Shown here: piece by piece, positions 24,217-33,318 of the stretch
Layout: each line of letters starts with the position of its first letter
Position numbering within the stretch: the first letter of the stretch is position 1
Virus record (IMG/VR): IMGVR_UViG_3300032782_000005
Span: 1-64,000 of that record
From: a virus
Direction: 5' to 3' (one strand)
DNA length: 64,000 nucleotides
The notes under the pieces: generated by a model
Told to the model about the DNA's origin: nothing
Databases searched by the model: none
What the model saw: only the letters and a program-made list of their open reading frames with translations
Program-made: the position numbers and the translations under genes

Positions 24217-24467
24217 GAAGCCCCGATCTAGCCTCTTGGCATTCCAGTCGGGTCGCTAAACTCGTTGAGGCGGCGCGTTACAACGAGGCTCTTGACGAAG
24301 AAAACGACCGTCTGAAGCCTTCAGGGGAAGAGACGTTGTTCGTGGATGGCCTGCGAGCGCTGGGATTCAGCGACAAGCAGATCAGACTTCTTCATGAGGT
24401 CGATTCCCTGCTCTGCAAGTCATGCCGCGACGACTGGGCAGGTTGCCGTTGCTGGGACGATTCGTAA
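24213..24467 (+). CDS. Hypothetical protein, 84 aa
   Basis: GTGA overlap with groES. Mostly helical and acidic (RVAKLVEAARYNEALDEENDRL, GLRALGFSDKQIRLLHEVDSL), ending with CKSCRDDWAGCRCWDDS, a small Cys cluster. Unknown function. Confidence 0.5.
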   Translation: MRSPDLASWHSSRVAKLVEAARYNEALDEENDRLKPSGEETLFVDGLRALGFSDKQIRLLHEVDSLLCKSCRDDWAGCRCWDDS

Positions 24468-24480
24468 TCGGAGTCATGGA

Positions 24481-24678
24481 ATGAAACTGACCAAGGGCGA
24501 CTGGCTCCTTCGCCTCACCGAGGTCGAGGACGACCTTCTCCGGGCGCGAGAATGTCGCTTCGGCCATTACCGCGACAGAGACATCATCGCGTTGGAGGCT
24601 TATCTTCAATGGCTCGAGAGCAAGGCACGGAAAGCGGGGTGGGAGAGTCCGACGCAGACCGTTTCGAGGCCGTCCTGA
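24481..24678 (+). CDS. Hypothetical protein, 65 aa
   Basis: ATG shortly after the previous stop. Helical (WLLRLTEVEDDLLRARECRFG, IIALEAYLQWLESKARKAG). It overlaps the next start by 70 bp in another frame. No family recognised. Confidence 0.45.
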   Translation: MKLTKGDWLLRLTEVEDDLLRARECRFGHYRDRDIIALEAYLQWLESKARKAGWESPTQTVSRPS

Positions 24679-24818
24679 AAGAACTGGTCTCTACCGTCCG
24701 CGAGGCCATCGAGAAACGAAAGAACATGGGCGACCACCGGCAGCGCAAACGGCTGGAGGCCGCGCTGGAGGCGTACACGGTGCTGGTCGAGGAGTTGTAC
24801 GGGAGCGAACGCGAATGA
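24609..24818 (+). CDS. Hypothetical helical protein, 69 aa
   Basis: ATG with GAGG upstream, inside the end of the previous gene. One long amphipathic helix (DRFEAVLKELVSTVREAIEKR, KRLEAALEAYTVLVEELYG). ATGA overlap with the following fusion enzyme. No family recognised. Confidence 0.5.
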   Translation: MAREQGTESGVGESDADRFEAVLKELVSTVREAIEKRKNMGDHRQRKRLEAALEAYTVLVEELYGSERE

Positions 24819-26683
24819 GCGTGCTTTATCTGGCCTTTAACGGCCACCCCGACATGGGCCAGTTCCTCGGCGACACCATCGTCTCCGTCAAGGCGGCGTA
24901 CCTGATGGCGCGGGCAACTCCCTGCTCGCGCTACCTGCTCGGCCTCTCCCCCAAATCCCCACTCAACTTCCTCTGGGACAAGTTCATCGAGACCTTCCAC
25001 GTCGAGGTCGTCTACGACACGTTCCATCCGGGGAACATGGACCAACGGTTCGACAGTTGGAACAAGGCGTTCAACCGCCGCGAGATCGACGGGCGGAAAT
25101 TCGACCACTACCGCGAACTCTACCGGCGGATCGACGGAGGCCACAGGCAGGGCGTTCTCTGCGGCGGTGAGCGCGGATTGGGTCGAAAGAACGTCTTCGA
25201 GTACGTCTACTATGGCCAGGAGAACAAGCCAGAAGGGCCATGCGAAGGCGGCGCGGAGTTTGCCGACGACCTGATCGCGCATCCCGTCGTCCCACCAGAA
25301 TACGACGTGCTGATCGCGCCCTATGCCAAATGCCAGGGCAACGGGACGTTCACGTTTGCGTTCTGGGACAGAGTGACTCGCTTGCTTGTGGAGAGCGGCG
25401 TCAAGGTCACGGTCAACCATCACGGAGAGTTCTGCGAGGACCTGAAAGCCGGCGGTCTCTACCGTCGCATCTACCCTCCGTTCAAGGACCTGCTCCCCGA
25501 AGTCTGTCGTCACCGCCTCGTGTCCTGTGGGAACACTGGCGTCGGCTGGGTCGCAGGCGCCTGCGGAATTCCGCTTCTGGCCATGCAGCCGCCCGACTCG
25601 AACATGCAGGACTACCGTTACGAATGGTGCGGCGTGCAATCCCTGCGCGAGTTTGTGGAGGACCCCGATGCCGAGTACGTCGTCAAACGGATTCAGGAGG
25701 AACTGGAAACGAGGACGGTGCTCACCACGGGCTGCTTCGACATACTCCATGCAGGCCACATACGCCACCTTGAGGAATCGCGCTCATTCGGAAATCGTCT
25801 GGTCGTGGCGCTCAATTCCGACGCTTCCGTCCGCTCCCTCAAGGGCGCGGATCGCCCCATACACAATCAGGCCGAAAGGGAATTCGTCTTGAGGGCCATG
25901 CGCTGCGTCGATGACGTTCAGGTCTTCGACGGCGACAACGCCCTTCGTCTGATTCACAAACTTCGCCCCGCGGTCCTGACCAACGGCTCCGACCACAAAC
26001 TGGAAGAGATCGTCGGCAAGGACTTCGTGGAATCCTACGGTGGAAAGGTGGTCGTCACCGACGGCTCGCGCACACAGACTTCAACCAGGATCATCCAGAC
26101 CGTCATCAAGCAGGTGGACGTTCTGACGGCATGTCGGGAGGCCGCCAATCTGAGCCCGAACCCGTTCCCAAAGATGAAGCTCCTGGCCGATCAGTTCCTG
26201 TCGGTGAAGGACTTGCCAGCCGCCGCAGCGGACGTTGGAGCATACCGGGGGGCATGTTCCCTCGTCATGCGGCGGCTGGCGCCGGAGAAGGAGCTGCACC
26301 TGTTCGACACATGGTCGGGCAATCCCCACGAGGACCCGCTATGTCACCACAGAAAAGGGGAATGGGCCGCCGACCTCGCCGAGTGCAAGAAGGTCGTGGG
26401 TTCAGACGCACGAACCCATTACCACGTCGGCGTCTTCCCCGAATCGGTGAATGGCGAATCGTCGGCGAGGTTCTGCTTCGTCGTGATCGACGGCGACACT
26501 TACCAGACCACAAAGGACGCCATCGCCTTCTTCTGGCCCCGCCTAGTCGAGGGCGGGAAGCTGTTCATCGACGATTACGATTGGCAACCATGCGCTGGCG
26601 TCCGCAAGGCCGTGGACGAGGCGTTCACGGACGCACAGCGGACAGTGTTCGGCAGCGAGAAAACCTGCGTGGTGAAGAAATGA
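24815..26683 (+). CDS. Three-domain enzyme: GT9-like, HldE-type nucleotidyltransferase, TylF-like methyltransferase
   Basis: 622 residues. Residues 1-295: GT9-like fold (LGDTIVSVKAAYLMAR; later LVSCGNTGVGWVAGACGIPLLAM as donor site). Residues 300-430: cytidylyltransferase-like domain with TTGCFDILHAGHIRHLEES (intact HxGH) and TSTRII. Residues about 455-622: SAM-dependent methyltransferase of the TylF/macrocin type (DVGAYRGACSLVMRRLAP, ELHLFDTWSGNP, FVVIDGDTYQTTKDAIAFFWPRL, GKLFIDDY). It could activate a sugar phosphate, transfer it and methylate it in one chain. The order of domains is clear; substrates are inferred from the HldE homologue at 36817. Confidence 0.75.
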   Translation: MSVLYLAFNGHPDMGQFLGDTIVSVKAAYLMARATPCSRYLLGLSPKSPLNFLWDKFIETFHVEVVYDTFHPGNMDQRFDSWNKAFNRREIDGRKFDHYRELYRRIDGGHRQGVLCGGERGLGRKNVFEYVYYGQENKPEGPCEGGAEFADDLIAHPVVPPEYDVLIAPYAKCQGNGTFTFAFWDRVTRLLVESGVKVTVNHHGEFCEDLKAGGLYRRIYPPFKDLLPEVCRHRLVSCGNTGVGWVAGACGIPLLAMQPPDSNMQDYRYEWCGVQSLREFVEDPDAEYVVKRIQEELETRTVLTTGCFDILHAGHIRHLEESRSFGNRLVVALNSDASVRSLKGADRPIHNQAEREFVLRAMRCVDDVQVFDGDNALRLIHKLRPAVLTNGSDHKLEEIVGKDFVESYGGKVVVTDGSRTQTSTRIIQTVIKQVDVLTACREAANLSPNPFPKMKLLADQFLSVKDLPAAAADVGAYRGACSLVMRRLAPEKELHLFDTWSGNPHEDPLCHHRKGEWAADLAECKKVVGSDARTHYHVGVFPESVNGESSARFCFVVIDGDTYQTTKDAIAFFWPRLVEGGKLFIDDYDWQPCAGVRKAVDEAFTDAQRTVFGSEKTCVVKK

Positions 26684-27303
26684 GCGGCGAAGCCTACGAC
26701 GAGTCGTACTTCCTTCGCGGCAAGGAAACAGGCAAGTCGTGCTACACGAACTACTCATGGATGCCGATGCTGACGATCCCCATGGCGCGGGTGATGGCCG
26801 CCCGGCTGGGGATCAAGCCCGAAGAGACGATCTGCGACTTCGGCGCGGCCAGGGGCTACGTCGTCAAGGCGTTCCGCGAACTCGGCTACACGGCGTTCGG
26901 CGTCGATGCCTCACAATGGGCCGTGGAAAATTGTCACCCCGACGTGAAGCCGTTCCTGACCTGCGACAAGCGGGTGAGCCGTTACTACGACTGGATCATC
27001 GCCAAGGACGTTCTGGAGCATGTCGTCGAACTTGAGGCGACGGTCGAGAACTTGATGCAGAAGGCGCACGTCGGCCTCTTCGTCGTCGTGCCGCTGTCCG
27101 CGAAGGACGGAGAGCGCTACATAGCCGAAGAATATGAACTGGACATGACCCACGTTCACCGACTGACGCTGGCGACATGGGCGGCGATGTTCATTCGCCC
27201 CGGTTGGTCGGTCGAGGCGACCTACCGCGCCAAGGGCATCAAGGACAGTTGGGACCACCTGGGGCCGTGCAACGGATTCTTGGTTGTTAAGAGGAACGGC
27301 TGA
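26680..27303 (+). CDS. Class I SAM-dependent methyltransferase
   Basis: 207 residues, ATGA overlap. ICDFGAARGYVVKAFRELGYTAFGVDAS is motif I with the glycine-rich SAM loop; YYDWIIAKDVLEHV is the post-motif with the DVLEH signature; LFVVVPLS follows. This is the UbiE/ubiquinone-type layout often found in sugar O-methyltransferases. Target unknown; probably a sugar given the neighbours. Confidence 0.8.
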   Translation: MSGEAYDESYFLRGKETGKSCYTNYSWMPMLTIPMARVMAARLGIKPEETICDFGAARGYVVKAFRELGYTAFGVDASQWAVENCHPDVKPFLTCDKRVSRYYDWIIAKDVLEHVVELEATVENLMQKAHVGLFVVVPLSAKDGERYIAEEYELDMTHVHRLTLATWAAMFIRPGWSVEATYRAKGIKDSWDHLGPCNGFLVVKRNG

Positions 27304-28130
27304 TGAAGACGCTTGGGGCGTGCTTGAACTTTTTTAATGAGGCAGACGCCCTCCCAGGCTGGCTCGAATCCGCTTCGCGCTGGGCCGACGACATTGCCGC
27401 CTACCAGGCCGGTCCGAACGGCGAGGAAAGCGACGATGGCTCCATTGAGATACTGGAAAAGTGGCGCATCCCCATCCACCGCGGCTCGATCAACGAGGGC
27501 TTCGGCATCGTCCGCACGGCGGCTGTCAGAGCCTGCAAGACGGACTACGTGATGCTGCTCGACGCCGACGAACGATTCCTCCACTCGGGCCAGGTTCTGA
27601 CCTGTTCGGGTGAGAACACATCGCTGGAAGTTGAGCAACAGGTCTTGCAGGAGTACGACACCGGCGAGCCGGGCCAATGTCCGGCCAACTGGGAGAACCT
27701 GTCTAAACTGGGCGCGAAACTGTCCGTCTCGTTCGGCGAAGTATACAACCAGGCGGCCTGGGTCAAGGACTTCATCCAGCACGGCGACCTCGACGCCGTG
27801 TGCATGATCCGCCGCCACTGGCACGACTTCACCTTCAAGCGCCCCACGCAGAACTGGCACACGCGGCCGGACTACCAGATTCGGCTGGTGCGCAACCGCG
27901 ACGACGTTCACTGGGACGCCAACACGAAGATGCACGAGACGCTGGTTCCTGGCAACCGGAACATCTACCAGCCCAACCACACCCACGGCCCCTTCTACGA
28001 CCACTTCCACTGCTTCTTCAAGAGGCTGTCTCCCCTCAAGCGCCAGTTCGCCGTGCGCGTTTACCGTGCCATCCATTACGGTCACGCGGTGCCGTCGTGG
28101 AAGGCGTTCAAGAAGGAGTACGGCGGGTGA
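27303..28130 (+). CDS. GT2-type glycosyltransferase
   Basis: 275 residues; starts one base inside the previous stop (TGATG). The GT-A core is visible: LGACLNFFNEADALPGWLES, then SDDGSIEILEKWR, YVMLLDADERFL (metal-binding DAD), and a C-terminal HTHGPFYDHFHCFFKR segment. Shape and size match family 2 enzymes that use nucleotide sugars. The acceptor is not known. Confidence 0.75.
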   Translation: MKTLGACLNFFNEADALPGWLESASRWADDIAAYQAGPNGEESDDGSIEILEKWRIPIHRGSINEGFGIVRTAAVRACKTDYVMLLDADERFLHSGQVLTCSGENTSLEVEQQVLQEYDTGEPGQCPANWENLSKLGAKLSVSFGEVYNQAAWVKDFIQHGDLDAVCMIRRHWHDFTFKRPTQNWHTRPDYQIRLVRNRDDVHWDANTKMHETLVPGNRNIYQPNHTHGPFYDHFHCFFKRLSPLKRQFAVRVYRAIHYGHAVPSWKAFKKEYGG

Positions 28131-28792
28131 AGACTTTGCTGCTGACCGGCTACGACGACGCATTCGCGCCGCTGGGTAAACTGACCGAGCCGCTGATGCT
28201 CGCCTATGCCAAGCGCCAAGGCTTCACTTTCGCGTGCATGAGGGAGGGTCTGGGCAACACGGAACACCCGTCGTGGTGGAAGATGCGTCGCCTCCTGAGC
28301 GCCTTCGACCTTCCGCCGAAATCATCCTATTCGCCTTATCACGACGGTTCCGGCCTCTGTGACCACGTGATCTGGATGGACGCCGACATGGTGATAACCA
28401 ACCCCCATTTCGTCCCGCCGGGCGAATCGGGCTATCACTGCTCGCGCGACTGGGGGCAGGACGCGACCGAGCCGTGGATGCTGACCAACTGCTGCTTCGC
28501 CGCCTTCCCCGACAGCCTGCCCCTGATCCGGTGGGTGCTGGAACACAAGGACGATTATTCCTGCGAGTTTCACGAACAGAACCATGTGCGCGAGGCGGCC
28601 AGGGGTCCGTTCAAGGGCGTGATTCACGTCCACCCCAGCCGCGTTTTCTCCGCCGTACCCGTCGAGATTCACCCCAGCGTGCGCGAGCCGTGGCGGCCGG
28701 GGGACTGGGCGGCGCACCTGACGATGGTTCCACTGGCCGAGCGTGTGCGTCTAGCCCGTGAGTTCATCAAACGCACAAAAGGGGCATGGTGA
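28127..28792 (+). CDS. GT34-like glycosyltransferase
   Basis: 221 residues from GTG overlapping the previous stop. YAKRQGFTFACMREG, WWKMRRLLSAF and VIWMDADMVITNPHF are the hallmarks of galactosyl/mannosyltransferases of the GT34 type, where the DAD binds the metal and sugar nucleotide. It ends with LAEFIKR-like helices and overlaps the radical SAM gene by 7 bp. Confidence 0.75.
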   Translation: MKTLLLTGYDDAFAPLGKLTEPLMLAYAKRQGFTFACMREGLGNTEHPSWWKMRRLLSAFDLPPKSSYSPYHDGSGLCDHVIWMDADMVITNPHFVPPGESGYHCSRDWGQDATEPWMLTNCCFAAFPDSLPLIRWVLEHKDDYSCEFHEQNHVREAARGPFKGVIHVHPSRVFSAVPVEIHPSVREPWRPGDWAAHLTMVPLAERVRLAREFIKRTKGAW

Positions 28793-30285
28793 AGCCAGTC
28801 TGCCTCGTCATCCCGCCGTCCTGCTTCCTCCTGGACGAGCGCGTGTTTATGTCGCTCGGCGTCCTGCGCGTCGCCGCCGTCTTGGAACGCGCCGGCGTTC
28901 CCGTCGAGATTCTGGACTTGTCCGGGATTATGAATTACGAGGAAGCCGTCCGATTCCACGCCCGCCACTTTAGCGGGTGGACTTACGGGATCACCGCCAC
29001 GACCCCGCAGATGCCGGCCGTCGCGCGGATCGTCTCCGTGCTGCGGGAGCAGATCGGCCTGCGTCTGATCCTGGGCGGCCCGCACGTCACGCTGGTCCAC
29101 GCGGCCTTCAAGAAAGGCGCCGCCCGCGCCGGCGAAGCGCTGTCGCGGTTGAAAGAGATGTTTGACGTGCTGGTGGCCGGCGATGGAGAGGGGGCTATCT
29201 TTGCCGCCGTCGCGGTCGAAGCGCCCCGCCTGATCGACGCCGACGACCCCAAGGGGCCGTACTTCCTGACCGACGCCCGCTACGAGAGCCTGCCCTGGGC
29301 CGCCCGGCATCTGGTGGACGTGAGGAGTTACCACTACTCCATCGACGGAGTTCCGGCCCTGTCGATGATCGCGCAGCTAGGCTGCCCGTTCGCCTGCGCC
29401 TTCTGCGGAGGGCGCGAGTCGCCCATGCTGCGCCGCATCCGCACGAGGTCCACCGAAAGCATCGTCGCCGAAATGGCGCATTTGCATGAGGCCTACGGCG
29501 TGCGTGGGCTCATGTTCTACGACGACGAGTTGAACGTGAACAGGCAGGTCGTTGAACTCATGGACGCCATCGCCGCGATGGGGATTGACTGGCACTTGCG
29601 CGGCTTCGTCAAGGCGGAACTGTTCACCGACCGTCAGGCCGAGGCCATGTACCGCGCCGGCTTCCGCTGGCTCCTGGTCGGCTTTGAGTCGGGTTCGCCA
29701 CGGGTTCTGGAAAACATCAACAAGAAGGCCACGCGCGAGGACAACACGCGCTGCCTGCGGACGGCGCGAAGGCACGGTCTGAAAGTCAAGGCGCTCATGT
29801 CGCTGGGTCACGCGGGGGAGAGTCTGCGTACGGTTCAGGACACGGAGGATTGGTTGCTGGAAGAAAGGCCGGACGACTTCGACGCCACGGTGATTACCAC
29901 CTACCCCGGAACCCCGTACTACGATCGCGCCGTCGAGACGACGCCCGGAATATGGACATACACCGCCAGGTCGGGGGACCGCCTGCACGCCTGCGAGACG
30001 GACTTCCAGGGAGAGGCGGTCTACTACAAGGGGATTCCGGGGCAATACAAATCCTTCGTCTTCACCGATCATTTGTCGGCCGACGAGATCGTGGCCCTGC
30101 GCGACTGCTTGGAGGCCGACGTGCGGCGTCAACTGGGCGTTCCGTTTAACGCGGGCGCCCCTGGCGTTCGCTATGAGGCGTCGATGGGGATGCTGCCGGG
30201 ACACATCCTGCGGCGGTCGATGACGGATCATGAGCAACAGCGGCTTCTCGATTGGGAGCCGATCCCTGACTTCTGCGGAGATTGA
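28786..30285 (+). CDS. B12-binding-domain radical SAM enzyme
   Basis: 499 residues. The N-terminal 170 residues form a cobalamin-binding-like domain (LGVLRVAAVLERAGVPVEILDLSG, TATTPQMPAVARIVSVLRE, LGGPHVTL). The radical SAM cluster motif is QLGCPFACAFCGG (CxxxCxxC). LVGFESGSPRVLENINKKA is the conserved SAM-barrel strand of this group, and LKVKALMSLGHAGES follows. Enzymes of this class methylate carbon atoms or rearrange sugars and lipids. It starts 7 bp inside the GT34-like gene. Substrate unknown. Confidence 0.85.
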   Translation: MVKPVCLVIPPSCFLLDERVFMSLGVLRVAAVLERAGVPVEILDLSGIMNYEEAVRFHARHFSGWTYGITATTPQMPAVARIVSVLREQIGLRLILGGPHVTLVHAAFKKGAARAGEALSRLKEMFDVLVAGDGEGAIFAAVAVEAPRLIDADDPKGPYFLTDARYESLPWAARHLVDVRSYHYSIDGVPALSMIAQLGCPFACAFCGGRESPMLRRIRTRSTESIVAEMAHLHEAYGVRGLMFYDDELNVNRQVVELMDAIAAMGIDWHLRGFVKAELFTDRQAEAMYRAGFRWLLVGFESGSPRVLENINKKATREDNTRCLRTARRHGLKVKALMSLGHAGESLRTVQDTEDWLLEERPDDFDATVITTYPGTPYYDRAVETTPGIWTYTARSGDRLHACETDFQGEAVYYKGIPGQYKSFVFTDHLSADEIVALRDCLEADVRRQLGVPFNAGAPGVRYEASMGMLPGHILRRSMTDHEQQRLLDWEPIPDFCGD

Positions 30286-30287
30286 AC

Positions 30288-31349
30288 GTGCCTAGGATCG
30301 TCGTCGCCATTACACACAGTTACACGTGGTTCTGGACGCAGGCGTGCTTGGCCGCGCTGAAGCGGACGCTGGCCGAGGGCGCGGCGGACGGCTTCGGCGT
30401 GGAGATCGTGGTCGTCGATAATTCGTGGGAGAATAGTCCGTCCATTTACGGCGTCACGAAGACGCGACTGGGCGAGGGCGTGCGGGTCGTCGAGAACAAG
30501 GTCTTGCACAGCCACTCGGTCGCCATCGACATTGCGTTCAAGTCATCCTGGCCGATGGACTACTTCGTCCCCATCGACAGCGACTGCATCGTCATGCGCC
30601 CGAGTTGGCTCACGGAGTTCCTTTCTCGCCTGCGCCCAACGGACTACGGCATTGGCGCGCTTCACTCCGAACTCGGCGTCTGCTGTTCCTTCGCCTTGTA
30701 CAACGCTCAGGCCGTCAAGCGGATGGCCGATGCGAGCGCCGCGAACCCCGACCGCCATTTCCGGTGGGGCGACGGCTTCGCGCTATCCGAGCCGATCCCA
30801 GATGGTCACGAAGAAATCCTGAAAGGCCCGTTCTCCGACCGGCGCGGCTGGCCGCCCGGAACGGTTCTGAGGGAGAGGCCGGCGGGTTTGACGCGCGGTC
30901 CGGGCTGGTACGAGCCGGGTCAGATGTTCCACTTCTGGGCCTTGGAGGCAGGCTACACTTATTCGATCTGCCCGTCCCGGACGATCCGCGACGACGCGCG
31001 GGGCATACCGCTGGGCACGTTCTACGGCGTCGATCCGGCGCTGCCGATGGGCTACAACGAGTGCCGCGACGCCTGCTGGGCCGTCCACTTCTGGGGCGGG
31101 ACGCGCGCCCAGGATATGGTCAATTTGCAGGGCGGAAGTCTGACCGATCCGGCGATCATCAGCAACATCGGCTTCTGGCTGGAGAGGGAGGCCGGTTGGT
31201 GGATGAATCAGGTCCCCGCCGACGTTCGCGCCGAGACGCTGAACCTCATCAGGGAATACGGGTGGGTGCGCAAGGTGAGGCCGGACGCCCGCCCTGATTC
31301 ACTGACGCGAATGAAGGCGTGGTACAAGGCCGGAGGCGTCGATCTGTGA
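30288..31349 (+). CDS. GT2-like glycosyltransferase, second copy
   Basis: 353 residues from GTG 30288, seven bases after GGAG (TTG at 30282 is the alternative). Family 2 features: VVAITHSYTWFWTQACLAALKR, VEIVVVDNSWENSP, YFVPIDSDCIVMRPSWL (DSD metal motif). The C-terminal half (GPGWYEPGQMFHFWALEAGYTY, AVHFWGGTRAQD) is specific to this protein. The last four bases overlap the aminotransferase gene. Confidence 0.75.
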   Translation: MPRIVVAITHSYTWFWTQACLAALKRTLAEGAADGFGVEIVVVDNSWENSPSIYGVTKTRLGEGVRVVENKVLHSHSVAIDIAFKSSWPMDYFVPIDSDCIVMRPSWLTEFLSRLRPTDYGIGALHSELGVCCSFALYNAQAVKRMADASAANPDRHFRWGDGFALSEPIPDGHEEILKGPFSDRRGWPPGTVLRERPAGLTRGPGWYEPGQMFHFWALEAGYTYSICPSRTIRDDARGIPLGTFYGVDPALPMGYNECRDACWAVHFWGGTRAQDMVNLQGGSLTDPAIISNIGFWLEREAGWWMNQVPADVRAETLNLIREYGWVRKVRPDARPDSLTRMKAWYKAGGVDL

Positions 31350-32449
31350 AGCCAATCCCTCTGTTCAAGGTCTTCATGCACCCGGACGCCTCGCCGGCCG
31401 TGGCGAAGGTGCTGGAGAGCGGCTACGTCGGCCAGGGTCCGCGCGTCGAGAAGTTTGAGAACGAATTGCGATGCCACTTCAATTATCCGTGGATCAACAC
31501 GCTCAACAGCGCCACGTCTGGGTTGCAGTTGGCCGTCCACATGCTCAAGGGAACGTACCCTGACACCGAAGTTCTGACGACGCCGCTGACCTGCACGGCG
31601 ACCAGTTTCGCCATTCTTGCCGAAGGGCTGAAGATTCGCTGGGCGGACGTGGACCCTAACACGGGCAACATGGATTTGAACGATGCGTGCCGCAAAATAA
31701 ACGCCAACACGCTCGCCATTATGGTAGTGCATTGGGGTGGATATCCTTGCGACCTTGATCGCATTGAGGCGATTCGCAAAGGGTGCAAGATGATGTTCGT
31801 CATCGAGGACTGCGCCCATGCGTGGGGCGCGACCTATCGAGGCAAGCCCATCGGGGCGCACGGCAACACGGCCGTCTTTTCGTTCCAGGCCATCAAGCAC
31901 CTGACGACCGGCGACGGCGGCTGCATGGTCTCGCCAAATGAGGCCCACTACCGTCGGGCCAAACTCCTCCGCTGGTACGGCCTCGACCGCGACAGCTCCG
32001 CCGACTTCCGCTGCGCCCAGAACGTGAAGGAATGGGGCTTCAAGTTCCACATGAACGACATCGCCGCGAGCATCGGGCTGGCAAACTTTCCATACGTCGA
32101 TGGGTTGGTGGGCGTCCACCGTTCCAATGGCCGCTTCTACAACAAGGCGCTGGCAAGCACGCCCGGCCTGACTCTGATGGAGAACAAGCCGGACCGTGAA
32201 TCCTCCTTCTGGGTCTACACCGTCCGCGTGGAGGACCGAGATGGCTTCGTCCGTAAGATGACGGAGAAGGGAATCGCCGTCAGCCAGGTCCACGCCCGCA
32301 ACGACAAGCACGACTGCGTGAAGGAGTTCCGCTGTCACCTGCCGGGGATGGATATTCTGGAGCGGGAGATGATCTGCATCCCTTGCGGCTGGTGGGTGAC
32401 GGCGGAGGACCGCGAGTACATCGTCGATTGCATCAGGGAGGGATGGTGA
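31346..32449 (+). CDS. DegT/DnrJ/EryC1-type sugar aminotransferase
   Basis: 367 residues from GTG overlapping the previous stop. LESGYVGQGPRVEKFE, INTLNSATSGLQLAVHML, VIEDCAHAWGATY (pyridine-binding Asp) and FSFQAIKHLTTGDGGCM (PLP lysine followed by GDGG) are in the family order, as is KWGxxFHMND-like KEWGFKFHMNDIAASIG. These enzymes transfer an amino group to 3- or 4-keto nucleotide sugars. With the acetyltransferase that follows it would make an N-acylated amino sugar. Confidence 0.9.
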   Translation: MKPIPLFKVFMHPDASPAVAKVLESGYVGQGPRVEKFENELRCHFNYPWINTLNSATSGLQLAVHMLKGTYPDTEVLTTPLTCTATSFAILAEGLKIRWADVDPNTGNMDLNDACRKINANTLAIMVVHWGGYPCDLDRIEAIRKGCKMMFVIEDCAHAWGATYRGKPIGAHGNTAVFSFQAIKHLTTGDGGCMVSPNEAHYRRAKLLRWYGLDRDSSADFRCAQNVKEWGFKFHMNDIAASIGLANFPYVDGLVGVHRSNGRFYNKALASTPGLTLMENKPDRESSFWVYTVRVEDRDGFVRKMTEKGIAVSQVHARNDKHDCVKEFRCHLPGMDILEREMICIPCGWWVTAEDREYIVDCIREGW

Positions 32450-33030
32450 TGGAATACCTCTACCGACACCGGAACGGCATCCTGTTCCGCCGCGTCAATG
32501 CGGGCGACCTGTCGGACCTGACCGACCTCAAGAACGAGAGTTGGTTCGGCACGCACCGCATCTCCTTCGTCAGCGCGGACAGTCAGAGGCGATGGCTGGA
32601 GGCGCTGGACCGCGAGAACGTTCACGCCCCCGGCAATCTAGTCCTCGTGGCCTGTACGGACGAGCCGGCAGACGACATGCCCGCCCCGGCGCCGCGTCCG
32701 AACCACGCCGGCCTGAGCAACGTCGGGGTGTTCAAGATACTAGGCATCGACTGGCAATCCCGCCGCGCCTCTGTCGGCTGGGACATTTACCGCCCCTATC
32801 GAGGCGAGGGCCTGGGCAAGAATCTGGTCGAGGCGGGAATCGCTTTCTGCTTCAACGTCCTGAACCTTCACCGTCTTCAGGCCGACGTGCTGGACACCAA
32901 CCACGCCTCGCAGAAGTGCGCACTGGCCGCCGGCTTCATCAAGGAAGGCTTCCAGCCCAGGTGCATCCTGCGGGGCGGGAAGTGGATCGACAACGTGATC
33001 TATGGGATCGTGGCCCCGGAACCGGAGTGA
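32449..33030 (+). CDS. GNAT-family N-acetyltransferase
   Basis: 193 residues, TGATG overlap with the aminotransferase. ASVGWDIYRPYRGEGLGKNLVEAGIAF carries the acetyl-CoA binding RGEGLG loop, and LHRLQADVLDTNHASQKCALAAGFIKEG is the typical last part of sugar/ribosomal N-acetyltransferases. Likely acetylates the amino sugar made by its neighbour (inference from context). Confidence 0.85.
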   Translation: MEYLYRHRNGILFRRVNAGDLSDLTDLKNESWFGTHRISFVSADSQRRWLEALDRENVHAPGNLVLVACTDEPADDMPAPAPRPNHAGLSNVGVFKILGIDWQSRRASVGWDIYRPYRGEGLGKNLVEAGIAFCFNVLNLHRLQADVLDTNHASQKCALAAGFIKEGFQPRCILRGGKWIDNVIYGIVAPEPE

Positions 33031-33033
33031 GGC

Positions 33034-33318
33034 ATGACGGACGCTGAGCGCACGGCTGAATGGAAGCGGCAGGAATTGGCGAAGTTGGATTCCGTGGGCT
33101 GGCCCCCAAACGTGAAGGATGCTCTTGCCGATGCCTGCGTGGCACTTCGTAAGTATCGCAGTGATCTCGACCAGCCCTGTCATACAAGTGCCTATGCCAG
33201 CGGTCATGCACTGGATGATGCAATGAGGCGCTTGCTTTCGTTGCGTTCGCCGAGCGATTACGGGTTGATGCAAGCGTTCCTTGAAATGATTCCCGAAGAC
33301 GAAAGGGACGAACTGTGA
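33034..33318 (+). CDS. Hypothetical protein, 94 aa
   Basis: Starts four bases after the acetyltransferase stop. Helical (ERTAEWKRQELAKLDSVGW, LADACVALRKYRSDLDQP, HALDDAMRRLLSLRS). GTGA overlap with the radical SAM gene downstream. No recognised family. Confidence 0.5.
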   Translation: MTDAERTAEWKRQELAKLDSVGWPPNVKDALADACVALRKYRSDLDQPCHTSAYASGHALDDAMRRLLSLRSPSDYGLMQAFLEMIPEDERDEL

